This document shows positions 19,531 to 28,868 of a DNA stretch of 64,000 bases, in pieces (the stretch's first letter is position 1; every line of letters starts with the position of its first letter). Under the pieces are notes generated by a model. It ran no database searches. It worked only from the letters and a program-made list of their open reading frames with translations, and was not told where the DNA came from. A program made the translations under genes and the position numbers. Source of the stretch: Porphyromonas gingivalis ATCC 33277 (lineage in GTDB: Bacteria; Bacteroidota; Bacteroidia; Bacteroidales; Porphyromonadaceae); contig NC_010729.1 of the NCBI RefSeq assembly GCF_000010505.1, positions 668,501 through 732,500 on the forward strand, in the 5' to 3' direction.

Positions 19531-20300
19531 AGAAGGTTCTTTATATACTGGGGTTCTTTCTTGTACTGGCCTATCTTGTTGCAGCCATAGTTTACTTTTC
19601 GGACTATTCCGATAGCACTCGCTGCTCAGGTTTGGAAGTTCGAGTCGAGGGTAAGACGAAACATGCATTCATGCAAAAGGTCGATGTGGAGCGAGACTTG
19701 AAGCGTCTGGGTTTCACCCCCTATGGCAAGCCGCTCGACTCTATCGATCTTTACCGAATGGAAAGAAACCTTCGTACCAATTCCCTTTTCCGCGGAGCGG
19801 AATTGTATGCCTCTCCATCCGGCCAACTGTATCTGACAGTGGAACAAAAAGATCCGCTCTTTATGGTAGTACGATCCGACACCTCTTTCTATGTCTCTAC
19901 CGACAGGAGCGTGATCGTTCCCAACTTGCAGTATGCTGCCCCCGTACTGATGGCCTCAGGGGATATATCTCTGTCCTTAGCTACCGGCCCTCTCTTCGAC
20001 CTCATTGCATTTATCAGCGATGATCCATTCTGGTCAAACTTTTTCGCTCAGGTTTATGTGCCGGATAACGGTCAGATCATATTAGTTCCCCGTCTGGGCA
20101 AAACTGAAATTATCATAGGCAGTACACCTAATTGGGCAGAAAAATTGTCGAACTTACGCCTTTTTATGGACAAAGCCATTCCAAAATATGGATGGGACAC
20201 GTTTAAAACATTAAATTTGGAGTTCAAAGATCAGGTGGTTGCCACTCCTTTTCCCTCTTCCCCTCTTTATCCTGCAGTTGCGCGTGCGCAAGTGCAATAG
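19524..20300 (+). CDS. ftsQ: Cell division protein FtsQ
   Basis: 258 residues. One N-terminal membrane segment (VLYILGFFLVLAYLVAAIVYF) followed by a periplasmic region with a POTRA-like beta/alpha section (VDVERDLKRLGF, SIDLYRMERNLRTNSLFRGAELY) and the FtsQ domain containing the sequence LGKTEIIIGSTPNWAEKLSNL. Low overall conservation is normal; position between murC and ftsA supports the call. Starts seven bases inside murC. Confidence 0.9.
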   Translation: MLKKVLYILGFFLVLAYLVAAIVYFSDYSDSTRCSGLEVRVEGKTKHAFMQKVDVERDLKRLGFTPYGKPLDSIDLYRMERNLRTNSLFRGAELYASPSGQLYLTVEQKDPLFMVVRSDTSFYVSTDRSVIVPNLQYAAPVLMASGDISLSLATGPLFDLIAFISDDPFWSNFFAQVYVPDNGQIILVPRLGKTEIIIGSTPNWAEKLSNLRLFMDKAIPKYGWDTFKTLNLEFKDQVVATPFPSSPLYPAVARAQVQ

Positions 20301-20348
20301 ACGAGGATAGAGATATTTCATTGCGAGTAGCTACCTTCACCATATAGT

Positions 20349-21788
20349 ATGAGCAGAATGAATACAATTTATGCAGTCATTGACTTGGGCAGTTGGTATA
20401 TCCGAGGTATGGTGGCTCGCAAAATGGAGGATGGACGGGTTTCTCCGATTTCTTTTTATGAGGAGCCTGCCAATAATTGCATCCGTCATGGATGCGTACA
20501 CAATATCGATGAGGCAGCAGCCATTATTCGACGCATCGTCAACCAATTGAACGAGAATCTTGAGGACAATACCCATATTACTTCGCTATATGTGGGCGTG
20601 GGAGGACAGTCGATCGCTTCTCAGGAATTCATCGTCCGCAAAGCCATGGTGCCCGAGGGAGAAGTCATTCGTACAGAACATATCGAATCCCTCTGGGCTG
20701 AAATGCGAGGAGCCTCTTTCCCCGATAAGGAAGTTTTGGATGTGACTGATCCGCTCTTTTATGTGGACGGAAAACAGGAGATACAGGCCAAGGGAGTATT
20801 TTGTCATGAGCTTGAAGCCCGCTTCCAATTGATCACTGCTCGCCGTTCGGTAAAGCAGAATATCCGCATCGCCATAGAAGAACGTCTGGGATTGCGCTTG
20901 GCAGGCATCCTCGTCACACCGCTTTGCGAAGCACAGGTATTGCTCTCGGACGACGAGCTGACATTGGGATGTTGCTACGTCAATATAGGTGCCGGCTGTA
21001 CATCGGTATCCATCTATAAAAACAGGCTGTTGGCCATGCTTCGCGTACTTCCGATGGGAGGTTATAACGTCACACGCGATTTGACCAGCCTGCGACTGAC
21101 AGAACAGGAGGCGGAGAACATGAAGCTCAACCACGTGTCGATGATCAACGACAATAAGTCCAACGGATCATTCCGCATGACCTTTGCCGACAAATTCTCC
21201 GAAAGAGAGTTCCGCTCCTCCGAAGTCAATCGCTTGGCCAAGGCCCGCATGGACGAAATCACAGCCAACTACCTCAACATCCTACGCCTCTCAGGCCTCC
21301 TTGAAGATATCGGCGCCGGCATTATTCTCAATGGAGGTGGCACCAAGATCAACAACTATATGGCTGCCATGAAGAAGATACTCGGAGAGGTTACTCCGGC
21401 CAAAATTCGAATGGATCGCATCGACACGGATAATGCTATTTCTTTTATCGAAGAGCATATCTCTACCATCGGTTTGGCATATAAGGCTACCCAACCCTGC
21501 ACGGATTATATCACGACCAATTTGGGTGAACTGGTAAGTCAGATAGAGACCAAAGAAGAAATACCGGCCAACGATACCGTACAAGATCTATTCGCACAAG
21601 ACCGACAAACGGAGAGAAAGGAAAACGAACAAAGGGACAATACTGACCGACAACGTGAAGATACCCCCAAACAGACGGTCAAAAAGAAAGAAAAGACCGG
21701 GCCTTCATTTGGAGATAAGCTCAAGGGAGCTTTCATCAAGTTTGGCTCCTTGTTCGACGAAGACACTAATCAAGATAATAACAGATAG
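20349..21788 (+). CDS. ftsA: Cell division actin homologue FtsA
   Basis: 479 residues. Actin-fold ATPase that anchors FtsZ to the membrane. Phosphate-1 motif VIDLGSWYIRGMVAR at the N-terminus, the SHS2-type 1C domain around residues 85-165, phosphate-2 in CCYVNIGAGCTSVSIYK, and the adenosine motif ILNGGGTKINNYM. A charged low-complexity linker (about residues 400-455) leads to the C-terminal amphipathic membrane helix GDKLKGAFIKFGSLFDED. Longer than the E. coli protein because of the linker. 48 bases after ftsQ, two bases before ftsZ. Confidence 0.96.
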   Translation: MSRMNTIYAVIDLGSWYIRGMVARKMEDGRVSPISFYEEPANNCIRHGCVHNIDEAAAIIRRIVNQLNENLEDNTHITSLYVGVGGQSIASQEFIVRKAMVPEGEVIRTEHIESLWAEMRGASFPDKEVLDVTDPLFYVDGKQEIQAKGVFCHELEARFQLITARRSVKQNIRIAIEERLGLRLAGILVTPLCEAQVLLSDDELTLGCCYVNIGAGCTSVSIYKNRLLAMLRVLPMGGYNVTRDLTSLRLTEQEAENMKLNHVSMINDNKSNGSFRMTFADKFSEREFRSSEVNRLAKARMDEITANYLNILRLSGLLEDIGAGIILNGGGTKINNYMAAMKKILGEVTPAKIRMDRIDTDNAISFIEEHISTIGLAYKATQPCTDYITTNLGELVSQIETKEEIPANDTVQDLFAQDRQTERKENEQRDNTDRQREDTPKQTVKKKEKTGPSFGDKLKGAFIKFGSLFDEDTNQDNNR

Positions 21789-21790
21789 AT

Positions 21791-23164
21791 ATGGAAGACG
21801 AATTGCTGAACTTTAATTATACGGATTCCGGTTTGCCCGTTATTATCAAGGTAATCGGAGTCGGCGGTGGTGGTGGCAATGCTGTCAAAAACATGTACCA
21901 CGGCAAGGTGCGGGATGTATCGTTCCTCCTGTGTAATACCGATGTGCAGGCTCTCGACCGAAGCGAGGTACCTGATCGGCTGGTACTCGGCCGTGAGGTG
22001 ACCAACGGCCTGGGAGCCGGTAGCCGTCCGGAAGTGGCACGACGAGCTGCAGAGGCCAGCGAAGCCGACATACGCAAGATATTGGATGATGGCCATACCC
22101 GTATGGTCTTCGTAACGGCCGGTATGGGTGGCGGAACGGGTACCGGTGCGGCCCCTGTCATCGGTCGGATAGCACGTGAACTCAATATCCTCACTGTCGG
22201 CATCGTTACCATTCCATTCGTTTTCGAAGGCAAGCGCAAGATTCTGCAGGCACTCGAAGGGGTGGAGGAAATGCGCAAAAACGTAGATGCCTTGCTCGTG
22301 GTCAATAATGAACGGCTCCGCATCATATACAAAGATCTTAAGCTCGACAATGCTTTTGCCAAGGCAGACGAGACACTGACCAACGCAGCCAACGGCATTG
22401 CCGAAATGATCATGAAAGAAGGGACGATCAACCTCGACTTTGCCGATGTGCACACGACACTCAAAGACGGTGGTATAGCCATCATCAGTACCGGCTATGG
22501 TGAAGGTCCCGACCGTATGGAGCAGGCCATCAATGAGGCTCTTACCTCTCCTCTGCTCAATAACAACGACATTTTCAAGGCAAGGCGTGTACTCTTCAAT
22601 ATCTATCAAGGCACGGAAGACCCCCTGGGTACGGACGAACTATCGGCCATCAACGAACTCACGGCCAAGATAGAAACCGGGTTCGATACTATTTGGGGTT
22701 ATACCACCGATCCGGAGTTAGGCAAGAAAGTGAAGATCACCATTCTGGCTTCCGGTTTCGATCTGGACACCACACGCGAAAGTATCCGCATCGGAGACAA
22801 CCTTGGCAATGTCATCAACGACCCCATCTCTTCTCGCGAGATCGAGACGCAGAATGAACGGGACAATGATCTGATCAACCGTTACTATCGCCCCGATGAA
22901 CTGGAGAAAGTGAAGGTGGTGGACTTCAAACCGATCATACTCAACCTCGACGAGTTGGACAATGACGAACTGATCATGGCCCTCGAAGAGAAACCGGCCT
23001 ACAGTCGCACCGGGGTACTGCTCTCTCGTATCGACAATATACGTATGCGGATAGCAGAATCGGCCGGTCGTATGAAGAAGGATGTTGTCCGATCGGAAGA
23101 GAGCGAACGACCTGCCTTCGAAAGCGAACGTCCAAGCTCTCCGACCACCATTTCATTCAATTAA
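21791..23164 (+). CDS. ftsZ: Cell division tubulin homologue FtsZ
   Basis: 457 residues. GTPase that polymerises into the Z ring. N-terminal VIGVGGGGGNAVKNM, GTP signature TAGMGGGTGTGAAPVIG (near residues 110-126), and the T7-loop segment TINLDFADVHTTLKDGG. The C-terminal 120 residues form a variable linker with a conserved-looking peptide in the middle and a Ser/Pro-rich end. Last essential divisome gene of the cluster. Confidence 0.98.
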   Translation: MEDELLNFNYTDSGLPVIIKVIGVGGGGGNAVKNMYHGKVRDVSFLLCNTDVQALDRSEVPDRLVLGREVTNGLGAGSRPEVARRAAEASEADIRKILDDGHTRMVFVTAGMGGGTGTGAAPVIGRIARELNILTVGIVTIPFVFEGKRKILQALEGVEEMRKNVDALLVVNNERLRIIYKDLKLDNAFAKADETLTNAANGIAEMIMKEGTINLDFADVHTTLKDGGIAIISTGYGEGPDRMEQAINEALTSPLLNNNDIFKARRVLFNIYQGTEDPLGTDELSAINELTAKIETGFDTIWGYTTDPELGKKVKITILASGFDLDTTRESIRIGDNLGNVINDPISSREIETQNERDNDLINRYYRPDELEKVKVVDFKPIILNLDELDNDELIMALEEKPAYSRTGVLLSRIDNIRMRIAESAGRMKKDVVRSEESERPAFESERPSSPTTISFN

Positions 23165-23195
23165 CAATACATCCGAACCAATACAAGCCTATACA

Positions 23196-23645
23196 ATGGA
23201 CTACTTTGAACTCATCAGCAACGATATCAAGACCGCTATGCTCGCTCGCGACAAAGTGAAGCTCGAAGCCCTTCGCGGAGTGAAGAAAGAATTTCTCGAA
23301 GCCAAGACAGCTAAAGGCAGCGATGGCACTCTGTCCGAAGATGCAGCCCTCAAGATCATGCAAAAGATGGTGAAGCAGCGCCGCGAGAGTGCTGCCATCT
23401 TTGTAGAAAACGGCAGACCCGAACTGGCCGAACCTGAGCTCGCCGAAGCCGAGGTTATCGAGGCCTATCTACCCAAACAACTCTCACGCGAGGAACTGAC
23501 CCCCATCTTACAGGAAATAATCAGCCGTCTCGGCGTCACTGACAGTAAAATGATGGGCAAAGTAATGGGAGTAGCCACCAAAGAATTGGCAGGCAAAGCA
23601 GATGGCAGCCTCATCAGTACGATCGTAAAGGAATTGCTAAGCTGA
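23196..23645 (+). CDS. GatB/YqeY domain protein
   Basis: 149 residues, the size of stand-alone YqeY proteins. The helical domain resembles the tail domain of the GatB amidotransferase subunit: LARDKVKLEALRGVKKEFLEAK, MVKQRRESAAIF, EAYLPKQLSREEL and MGKVMGVATKELAGKADG. Possible tRNA-linked role; no established reaction. The frame is open upstream into ftsZ; the ATG at 23196 gives the usual start. It is 31 bases after ftsZ and ends the cluster, as in many Bacteroidota. Confidence 0.88.
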   Translation: MDYFELISNDIKTAMLARDKVKLEALRGVKKEFLEAKTAKGSDGTLSEDAALKIMQKMVKQRRESAAIFVENGRPELAEPELAEAEVIEAYLPKQLSREELTPILQEIISRLGVTDSKMMGKVMGVATKELAGKADGSLISTIVKELLS

Positions 23646-23668
23646 CAACAATCTCCCTCACTCTAACG

Positions 23669-23708
23669 GAAAAGCCATGAATCCCGACTATCGGATTCAT
23701 GGCTTTTC
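23669..23708 (+). terminator. Terminator of the dcw cluster
   Basis: GAAAAGCCATGAATCC (23669-23684) pairs perfectly with GGATTCATGGCTTTTC (23693-23708), loop of eight; A and T runs on both sides. Confidence 0.8.
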
Positions 23709-23748
23709 TGTTGCACAACTCTCCCGGCAATAATCTTTTCGTTTTCAT

Positions 23749-24296
23749 TAGACCGTTACACAATAACCCTTCCACCCCCTCATATTGATCAAGACAGACA
23801 CAAGCATTGATTTGACAGAGAAAGGAGAGCTTCATGCAGTCTTTGCGAACCTCAAGTATATACCTGAAGGAAACTTTGGGAAATCTCTGTTTACTTGGCA
23901 GTCATAAACCTGCTCATTGATCTTTCCCTGAGATACAAAGAATGAACTCATACGAGAGGATACTATGGTCACATACGAGAGGATACTATGGTCACATACG
24001 AGAGGATACTATGGTCACATACGAGAGTATACTATGGTCTCATACGAGAGGATACTATGGTCTCATACGAGAGGATACTATGGTCTCATACGAGAGGATA
24101 CTATGGTCTCATATGAGAGGATACTATGGTCTCATATGAGAGGATACTATGGTCACATACGAGAGGATACTATGGTCTCATACGAGAGGATACTATGGTC
24201 TCACATGAGAGGATACTATGGTCTATTGATGGAAGATACCATCTGCTATGTGTCGGACGGCTGGTTCGGGGAGTCGGAGGTTCCGTATGAGCTGTA
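23749..24296. mobile_element. MITE239/BrickBuilt-type element with 23-bp array
   Basis: 23749-23949 is homologous to the left part of MITE239 at 36286, starting with a degenerate end (TAGACCGTTACA) and sharing the stretch GATCAAGACAGACACAAGCA. Where MITE239 goes on to its right end, this copy enters a 23-bp tandem array (23954-24227) followed by a tail (about 24223-24296) that is shared with the second array at 59476-59556. A clear right terminal repeat and target duplication were not found. Published 'BrickBuilt' elements of P. gingivalis have this build. Confidence 0.75.
23954..24227 (+). repeat. 23-bp minisatellite array 1
   Basis: Twelve units, eleven complete, starting every 23 bases from 23954 to 24207. 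Each starts GAGAGGATACTATGGTCTC or the variant with GGTCAC, then four variable bases (mostly ATAC or ATAT). Plus-strand frames stay open because most units have no stop triplet and 23 is not a multiple of three, so long frames encoding a 23-residue repeat (RILWSHTRGYYG...) are a side effect. No spacers, so not CRISPR. Confidence 0.95.
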
Positions 24297-24380
24297 AAAC
24301 CCTGTCGCATGGCATTTTCTTGGAGATTTCATTGTCAATTGACTGATTTTTCAGTGTCGTTATAGATACGAATACCTCTA
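24297..24380 (-). mobile_element. Degenerate copy of the ~100-bp miniature element
   Basis: From CCTGTCGCATGGCATTTTCT (24301) for about 70 bases this matches the reverse complement of 49527-49626 with a modest number of differences. Its outer end (ACCCTGTCGCATGG) is a decayed GAGACTGTCGCATGG. The other end has diverged. It directly abuts the tail of BrickBuilt array 1. Confidence 0.55.
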
Positions 24381-24428
24381 AAGCTCCTCCATGACTTGTG
24401 CGTTACGCTCATAAGTACAGTCAAAAGC

Positions 24429-24460
24429 AAAAAAGTCGCCTTTTGATTGGCGACTTTTTC
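24429..24460. terminator. Bidirectional terminator after the TRIC gene
   Basis: AAAAGTCGCC (24431-24440) pairs with GGCGACTTTT (24449-24458), with A and T runs. It lies downstream of the minus-strand TRIC gene and of the repeat block. Confidence 0.75.
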
Positions 24461-24581
24461 AGTTTGCATATGAAGGCAAACGCGATAAAGAGAGAGCGGA
24501 ATATCACTCCACGGCTATCGTAATAAGATGATAGTCAAGGGGGGGCTGCCACCAAAAGAGAGCTTCTGTTTTGGGAACAGT

Positions 24582-25214
24582 TTATACGGCCCCGCGGAAA
24601 GTGGGGATGCTGATATGGTATTTCACCGAGACGAACCGCACAGCCACGACAATAAAGGCAGCAATGAACTGTATGATTTCGATCGGGAGAGTCGTGTACA
24701 TGAGTCCCACATAGACCGCTCCTCCGATCAGGCACGCCATGGCATATATATCCTTGCGGAAAATAAGCGGTGTCTGATTGATCAGAATATCCCGAATCAT
24801 ACCACCGAACGACCCTGTAATCGTACCCATCGCAATGGCCAGCCACCACGCATATCCGCACTCGAAAGTTTTAGCCACACCCACTATGGTGAACAAGCCT
24901 ATCCCGACAGTATCGAAAATGAAAACCGTATGATTCAGTCGCACTACATACTTCCGAAATACAATCGTGAAGATGAGAGCGAGCATAGAGATAAAAAGGT
25001 AGGAAGGCCGGAGCATCCAAAACGGCGGGACATTAAGCAAAATGTCGCGCACCGTACCGCCACCAACAGCCGTAACCACACCGACCACATAGGCTCCGAA
25101 CCAATCGAAGCGTCGGGCTGCAGCCAAACGAATACCACTGATGGCGAATGCAAAGGTTCCGAGGTAATCGCACCAAGTGATAAATTCGGTAAGCCCTTCT
25201 TCTATTCCATGCAT
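24582..25214 (-). CDS. TRIC/UPF0126 (YicG-type) membrane channel
   Basis: 210 residues, seven predicted membrane segments made of two tandem UPF0126 repeats. Repeat one contains FAISGIRLAAARRFDWFGAYVVG and GGGTVRDILL; repeat two contains FIFDTVGIGLFTIVGVAKT and GGMIRDILIN. The glycine-rich GGGxxRD and GGxxRD motifs are the family mark. Bacterial TRIC homologues form trimeric cation channels, mainly for monovalent ions; the physiological role is not settled. It is 51 bases downstream of panB on the minus strand, probably same transcript. Confidence 0.88.
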   Translation of the reverse strand: MHGIEEGLTEFITWCDYLGTFAFAISGIRLAAARRFDWFGAYVVGVVTAVGGGTVRDILLNVPPFWMLRPSYLFISMLALIFTIVFRKYVVRLNHTVFIFDTVGIGLFTIVGVAKTFECGYAWWLAIAMGTITGSFGGMIRDILINQTPLIFRKDIYAMACLIGGAVYVGLMYTTLPIEIIQFIAAFIVVAVRFVSVKYHISIPTFRGAV

Positions 25215-25265
25215 AGTCGACCGCTGATAATTGCGAGGAAAACGTAAGATTCAGGGAAAACAGGA

Positions 25266-26087
25266 TCAGTACTGCTCGTCCTTATTGGGGAAGTCCATAC
25301 TCTTCACATCAGCGATATAATGCTTGAGTGCCCGATCTATCTCGTTGGCCAGATTGGCATAACGGCGCAGGAAACGGGGACTGAACCCCTCCGTGATACC
25401 GAGCATGTCGTGCATCACCAGCACCTGACCGTCCACTCCACCTCCGGCACCGATGCCGATAACCGGAATGCTCAGCTCCGAAGCTACACGTGTAGCCAGT
25501 TCGGCCGGTATTTTTTCGAGGACGAGAGCGAAGCATCCGAGTTCTTCCAAGAGGTGAGCATCCTGAAGCAGCTTCTCGGCTTCGGCCTCTTCCTTGGCGC
25601 GGACATTGTAGGTGCCAAACTTATTGATGCTCTGAGGCATCAGTCCGAGGTGTCCCATGATGGGAATACCGGCCGAGAGGATTCGCACAATGGACTCGCG
25701 CACCTCTTCTCCTCCTTCGAGTTTGATACAGTCGGCATGTGTCTCCTTCATCACACGGATGGCCGAGCACAAGGCTTCTTTGGAGTTGCCCTGATAGGAT
25801 CCGAAAGGAAGATCTACGACCACAAGAGCACGCTTGACGGCCTTGACCACAGACTTGCCGTGGTAGATCATCTGATCGAGAGTGATGGGCAGGGTGGTGA
25901 CATTGCCGGCCATAACGTTCGAAGCCGAATCACCTACAAGAATGACATCCATACCGGCCTCATCGACCAGCTTAGCCATTGAGTAGTCATAAGCTGTGAG
26001 CATGGAGATTTTCTCCCCACGGCTCTTCATCTCGATGAGGCGATGTGTAGTTACCTTACGAGTATCTTCCGGTTGGTACGTGGACAT
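25266..26087 (-). CDS. panB: Ketopantoate hydroxymethyltransferase
   Basis: 273 residues. Transfers a hydroxymethyl group from methylene-THF to 2-oxoisovalerate, first step of pantothenate synthesis. (beta-alpha)8 fold with metal-binding [12 protein letters not shown], then [51 protein letters not shown] and [22 protein letters not shown], all family motifs. Follows guaA after 70 bases on the same strand. Confidence 0.97.
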   Translation of the reverse strand: MSTYQPEDTRKVTTHRLIEMKSRGEKISMLTAYDYSMAKLVDEAGMDVILVGDSASNVMAGNVTTLPITLDQMIYHGKSVVKAVKRALVVVDLPFGSYQGNSKEALCSAIRVMKETHADCIKLEGGEEVRESIVRILSAGIPIMGHLGLMPQSINKFGTYNVRAKEEAEAEKLLQDAHLLEELGCFALVLEKIPAELATRVASELSIPVIGIGAGGGVDGQVLVMHDMLGITEGFSPRFLRRYANLANEIDRALKHYIADVKSMDFPNKDEQY

Positions 26088-26157
26088 GAAAGCAGTTTTT
26101 TATAATAGTGAATAGGATCGGTGGTCGCTGTACAGATTCCTGTATGGGCTGACATTG

Positions 26158-27678
26158 TTATTCCCATTCGATCGTGCTGGGGGGTTTGGAGGAGATGTCG
26201 TAGACTACGCGGTTTACGCCACGCACTTTATTGATTATTTCGTTCGACACCTTGGCCAGAAAATCATACGGCAAATGCACCCAATCGGCACTCATGGCAT
26301 CCATAGAAGTCACGGCACGCAGTGCCACGGTGTATTCGTAGGTACGCTCGTCGCCCATTACGCCTACGGACCGAACCGGCAGCAGGATGGCTCCGGCCTG
26401 CCACACCTGATCATACAGCCCCCACTCGCGCATAAGGCTCATATAGATGTCATCGGCGTTCTGCAAGATGGTAGCTTTCTCTTCCGTGATCTCTCCGAGA
26501 ATACGGATGCCGAGACCGGGACCGGGGAAAGGATGGCGATGGATCAGGTGTGGCATCATGCCGAGCTCGAGTCCCACGCGACGGACTTCGTCCTTGAAGA
26601 GCATACGGAGCGGTTCCACGAGGCGGAGATTCATCCGCTCGGGCAGTCCTCCCACATTGTGGTGACTCTTGATCACCATACCGGTGATACTCAGACTTTC
26701 AATGACATCGGGGTAGATCGTGCCCTGACCAAGCCATTTGATATCTTTCAGCTTCCGGGCTTCTTCGTCGAACACTTCGATGAAGCCGCGACCGATAATC
26801 TTCCGTTTTTGCTCGGGATCGGTAACGCCGCTAAGGGCTGCGAAGAATTTTTCTTTTGCATTCACCCCGATTACATTGAGACCCAAGTGCTCGTAATCCT
26901 GAAGTACGCGTTCGAATTCGCCCTTACGCAGCAAGCCGTGATCGACGAATATACAAGTCAGGTTGCGGCCGATAGCTTTGTTCAGAAGCACCGCCACCAC
27001 CGAACTGTCCACACCTCCGGAGAGTGCCAGGATCACCTTGTCATCACCTAAGCGTTCGCGAAGTTCCTGCACAGTCGCTTCGATGAAAGAAGCCGGAGTC
27101 CAATCACGCTTCATACCGCATATATCGAGGAAGTTGCCAAGCAGTTTGGTACCTTCTTCCGAGTGGTAGATCTCGGGATGGAACTGTACGCCCCACGTTT
27201 TCTCTCCTCGGATGCGAAATGCTGCATTGGGTACATCCTCGGTACCTGCTATGACCTCGAATCCTTCAGGCAATGACGTAATGGTATCGCCGTGGGACAT
27301 CCACACCGTAGTGCCGGATTGCAAGCCTGTCAGCAGTGCATCTTCAGGCTGCCGGAGGGTCAGATGTGTTCGCCCGTATTCGCGACTGTCGCACGGCTCT
27401 ACTTTGCCACCGGCTTGATGGACAAGGCTCTGTGCACCGTAGCAGATGCCCAAGAGAGGCAACTTGCCCCGTAATTCGCTCAGTTCGATACGAAAGGCTT
27501 TGCTGTCATACACGGAATAAGGACTCCCCGACAGGATGATGCCTCGCACTCCTGAGAGGTCTTCCGGCAGTTTGTTGTAGGGATAAACCTCGCAGTAGGT
27601 GTTCAGCTCGCGAATTCGTCTGGCGATGAGCTGTGTGGTTTGAGAACCGAAATCCAGAATAATGAGCTTTTCCAACAT
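26158..27678 (-). CDS. guaA: GMP synthase (glutamine-hydrolysing)
   Basis: 506 residues. Converts XMP to GMP using glutamine and ATP. The N-terminal class I glutamine amidotransferase has nucleophile LGICYGAQ and [12 protein letters not shown]; the ATP-pyrophosphatase domain has the PP-loop [14 protein letters not shown]; the C-terminal dimerisation domain ends [14 protein letters not shown]. The frame extends to 27729; the ATG at 27676-27678 ([13 protein letters not shown]) is chosen because it precedes the conserved start and follows a promoter box by about 34 bases. Confidence 0.97.
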   Translation of the reverse strand: MLEKLIILDFGSQTTQLIARRIRELNTYCEVYPYNKLPEDLSGVRGIILSGSPYSVYDSKAFRIELSELRGKLPLLGICYGAQSLVHQAGGKVEPCDSREYGRTHLTLRQPEDALLTGLQSGTTVWMSHGDTITSLPEGFEVIAGTEDVPNAAFRIRGEKTWGVQFHPEIYHSEEGTKLLGNFLDICGMKRDWTPASFIEATVQELRERLGDDKVILALSGGVDSSVVAVLLNKAIGRNLTCIFVDHGLLRKGEFERVLQDYEHLGLNVIGVNAKEKFFAALSGVTDPEQKRKIIGRGFIEVFDEEARKLKDIKWLGQGTIYPDVIESLSITGMVIKSHHNVGGLPERMNLRLVEPLRMLFKDEVRRVGLELGMMPHLIHRHPFPGPGLGIRILGEITEEKATILQNADDIYMSLMREWGLYDQVWQAGAILLPVRSVGVMGDERTYEYTVALRAVTSMDAMSADWVHLPYDFLAKVSNEIINKVRGVNRVVYDISSKPPSTIEWE

Positions 27679-27711
27679 GGAGAAAACAGTCTTTATGATT
27701 GCATTGCAGCG

Positions 27712-27744
27712 CAAAGGTATATGAAACACCTTAAACCCGCCAAC
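27712..27744 (-). promoter_or_regulatory. guaA: Candidate guaA promoter
   Basis: Minus-strand TACCTTTG (27712-27719) with GTTG (27741-27744) after 21 bases. It lies inside the longer ORF, which supports the shorter guaA start. Confidence 0.5.
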
Positions 27745-28260
27745 GACTGCTTCGAATAATTCTCATAAGGCAGACCGAAACGGGACAGAAACCTCTCTTC
27801 GAGAGGGAGCAAACCGATCCGATCCACTCCCTATATATTATAGGTATATGACCGAGGACTGCAACTTCATTTCCTCGATGCTCCCGATAGAAGGATTTTG
27901 GCCAAAGATTTTTTGTCTAAAAGAGAGCCTTAGGACTTTCATAGGCGAATAGAGATAAAAAACGAGAACGAAGTAAAACTTCGATCCGTCCCATTTACGT
28001 TCGTGAAATTTTTTGTTTCATGCTCTTAAAAATGTGGCGTGAGAATTTTTTTATTTTGGTTCGGGAACAAAAAAAATCTCGAACCAAAACGAAATAATTT
28101 ACGTTCCACTTTTTCAAAATTCTCGCGCCACAATTACAACGATTGCGGTTCGTAAAATCCGACACACGATTCATCGACATACACGAGCATGCGTCCCCTC
28201 CTGCTTATCTTAGGAGCATGAATGTCCGACATGAATGATCGAACTCATTTTTGACTCGGC
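27745..28260. other. Gene-free region between guaA and rpmE2
   Basis: No convincing ORF. It contains a short hairpin CCTCTCTTCGAGAGG (about 27792-27806) and the nested palindrome at 28034-28131 described separately. AT-rich in its second half. Confidence 0.5.
28034..28131. repeat. Large nested palindrome
   Basis: Outer arms GTGGCGTGAGAATTTT (28034-28049) and AAAATTCTCGCGCCAC (28116-28131) pair at 15 of 16 positions. Inner arms TTTTGGTTCGGGA (28054-28066) and TCTCGAACCAAAA (28077-28089) pair at 12 of 13, with a ten-base A-rich loop. The 26 bases between 28090 and 28115 are unpaired on one side. No ORF; too elaborate for a simple terminator. Confidence 0.7.
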
Positions 28261-28268
28261 CTAACTGC

Positions 28269-28298
28269 TTGCCAAGTAAAATAATATCCCTACCTTTG
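28269..28298 (+). promoter_or_regulatory. rpmE2: Candidate rpmE2 promoter
   Basis: TTG (28269-28271), a 19-base spacer and TACCTTTG (28291-28298). The leader to the ATG is about 90 bases. Confidence 0.55.
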
Positions 28299-28394
28299 CC
28301 GTCCGGAAATCTCTATCCGATTATAAACGAACGGTTACCAATCCAGAGTGCGTCAATAGCGAACGAAAACAAGAACAAAACTAAATAGACAGCA

Positions 28395-28652
28395 ATGAAA
28401 AAAGGTATTCATCCCGAAAATTATCGTCCGGTGGTGTTTAAGGATATGTCCAACGAAGACATCTTTATCACACGCTCTACGATGGAGGCAAAGGAGACGA
28501 TCGAGATCGACGGCGTTACTTACCCTTTGATCAAAGTGGAAATCTCCAATACGTCGCATCCGTTCTTCACAGGCAAGGCCAAACTTGTCGATACGGCCGG
28601 TCGTGTGGATAAGTTCATGAGCCGTTACGGCGACCGCAACAAGAAGAAGTAA
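28395..28652 (+). CDS. rpmE2: 50S ribosomal protein L31, type B
   Basis: 85 residues. The longer, zinc-free paralogue type of L31: it begins [19 protein letters not shown] and has no cysteines at all, so the CxxC zinc site of type A is missing. [11 protein letters not shown] and VDKFMSRYG are family motifs. Type B L31 often replaces type A under zinc limitation, but in many Bacteroidota it is the only copy. Single-gene unit with its own promoter. Confidence 0.96.
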
Positions 28653-28733
28653 GTATTTCTTCCGCTTTTTTTGGAATACTCATTCGCATCGAAAGCTCTA
28701 CAGAGCCTCAAGGATGCGGAGAGGATTAGTTTG

Positions 28734-28772
28734 ACACCCGCTCAAAGCTATTTTGCTGAGCGGGTGTTGCGC
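28734..28772 (+). terminator. rpmE2 terminator hairpin
   Basis: ACACCCGCTCA (28734-28744) pairs with TGAGCGGGTGT (28757-28767). The following T content is only moderate. Confidence 0.6.
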
Positions 28773-28868
28773 TTTCTGCTTGCAGCCCAATAAACCTGAT
28801 GCCCTTACCGGCGTCTATCTAAGCATAAACGACAAAAACACATTAGTCAAACTTTAAGAGAACATTGT

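Noticed and set aside
21770-22609. 279-codon minus-strand frame opposite ftsZ
   Set aside because: Shadow of a highly conserved gene; no domain.
23954-24227. CRISPR array
   Set aside because: Units are directly adjacent with no spacers, and no cas genes are nearby.
23942-24297. Open frames of 65 and 110 codons across the 23-bp array
   Set aside because: They arise because most units lack plus-strand stop triplets and 23 bases shift the frame each time; no upstream start context or conserved domain.
24528-25247. 239-codon plus-strand frame opposite the TRIC gene
   Set aside because: The minus strand encodes a clear two-repeat membrane protein; the opposite frame is His/Asn/Arg-rich shadow.
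26155-27051. 298-codon plus-strand frame opposite guaA
   Set aside because: Shadow; guaA is complete on the minus strand.
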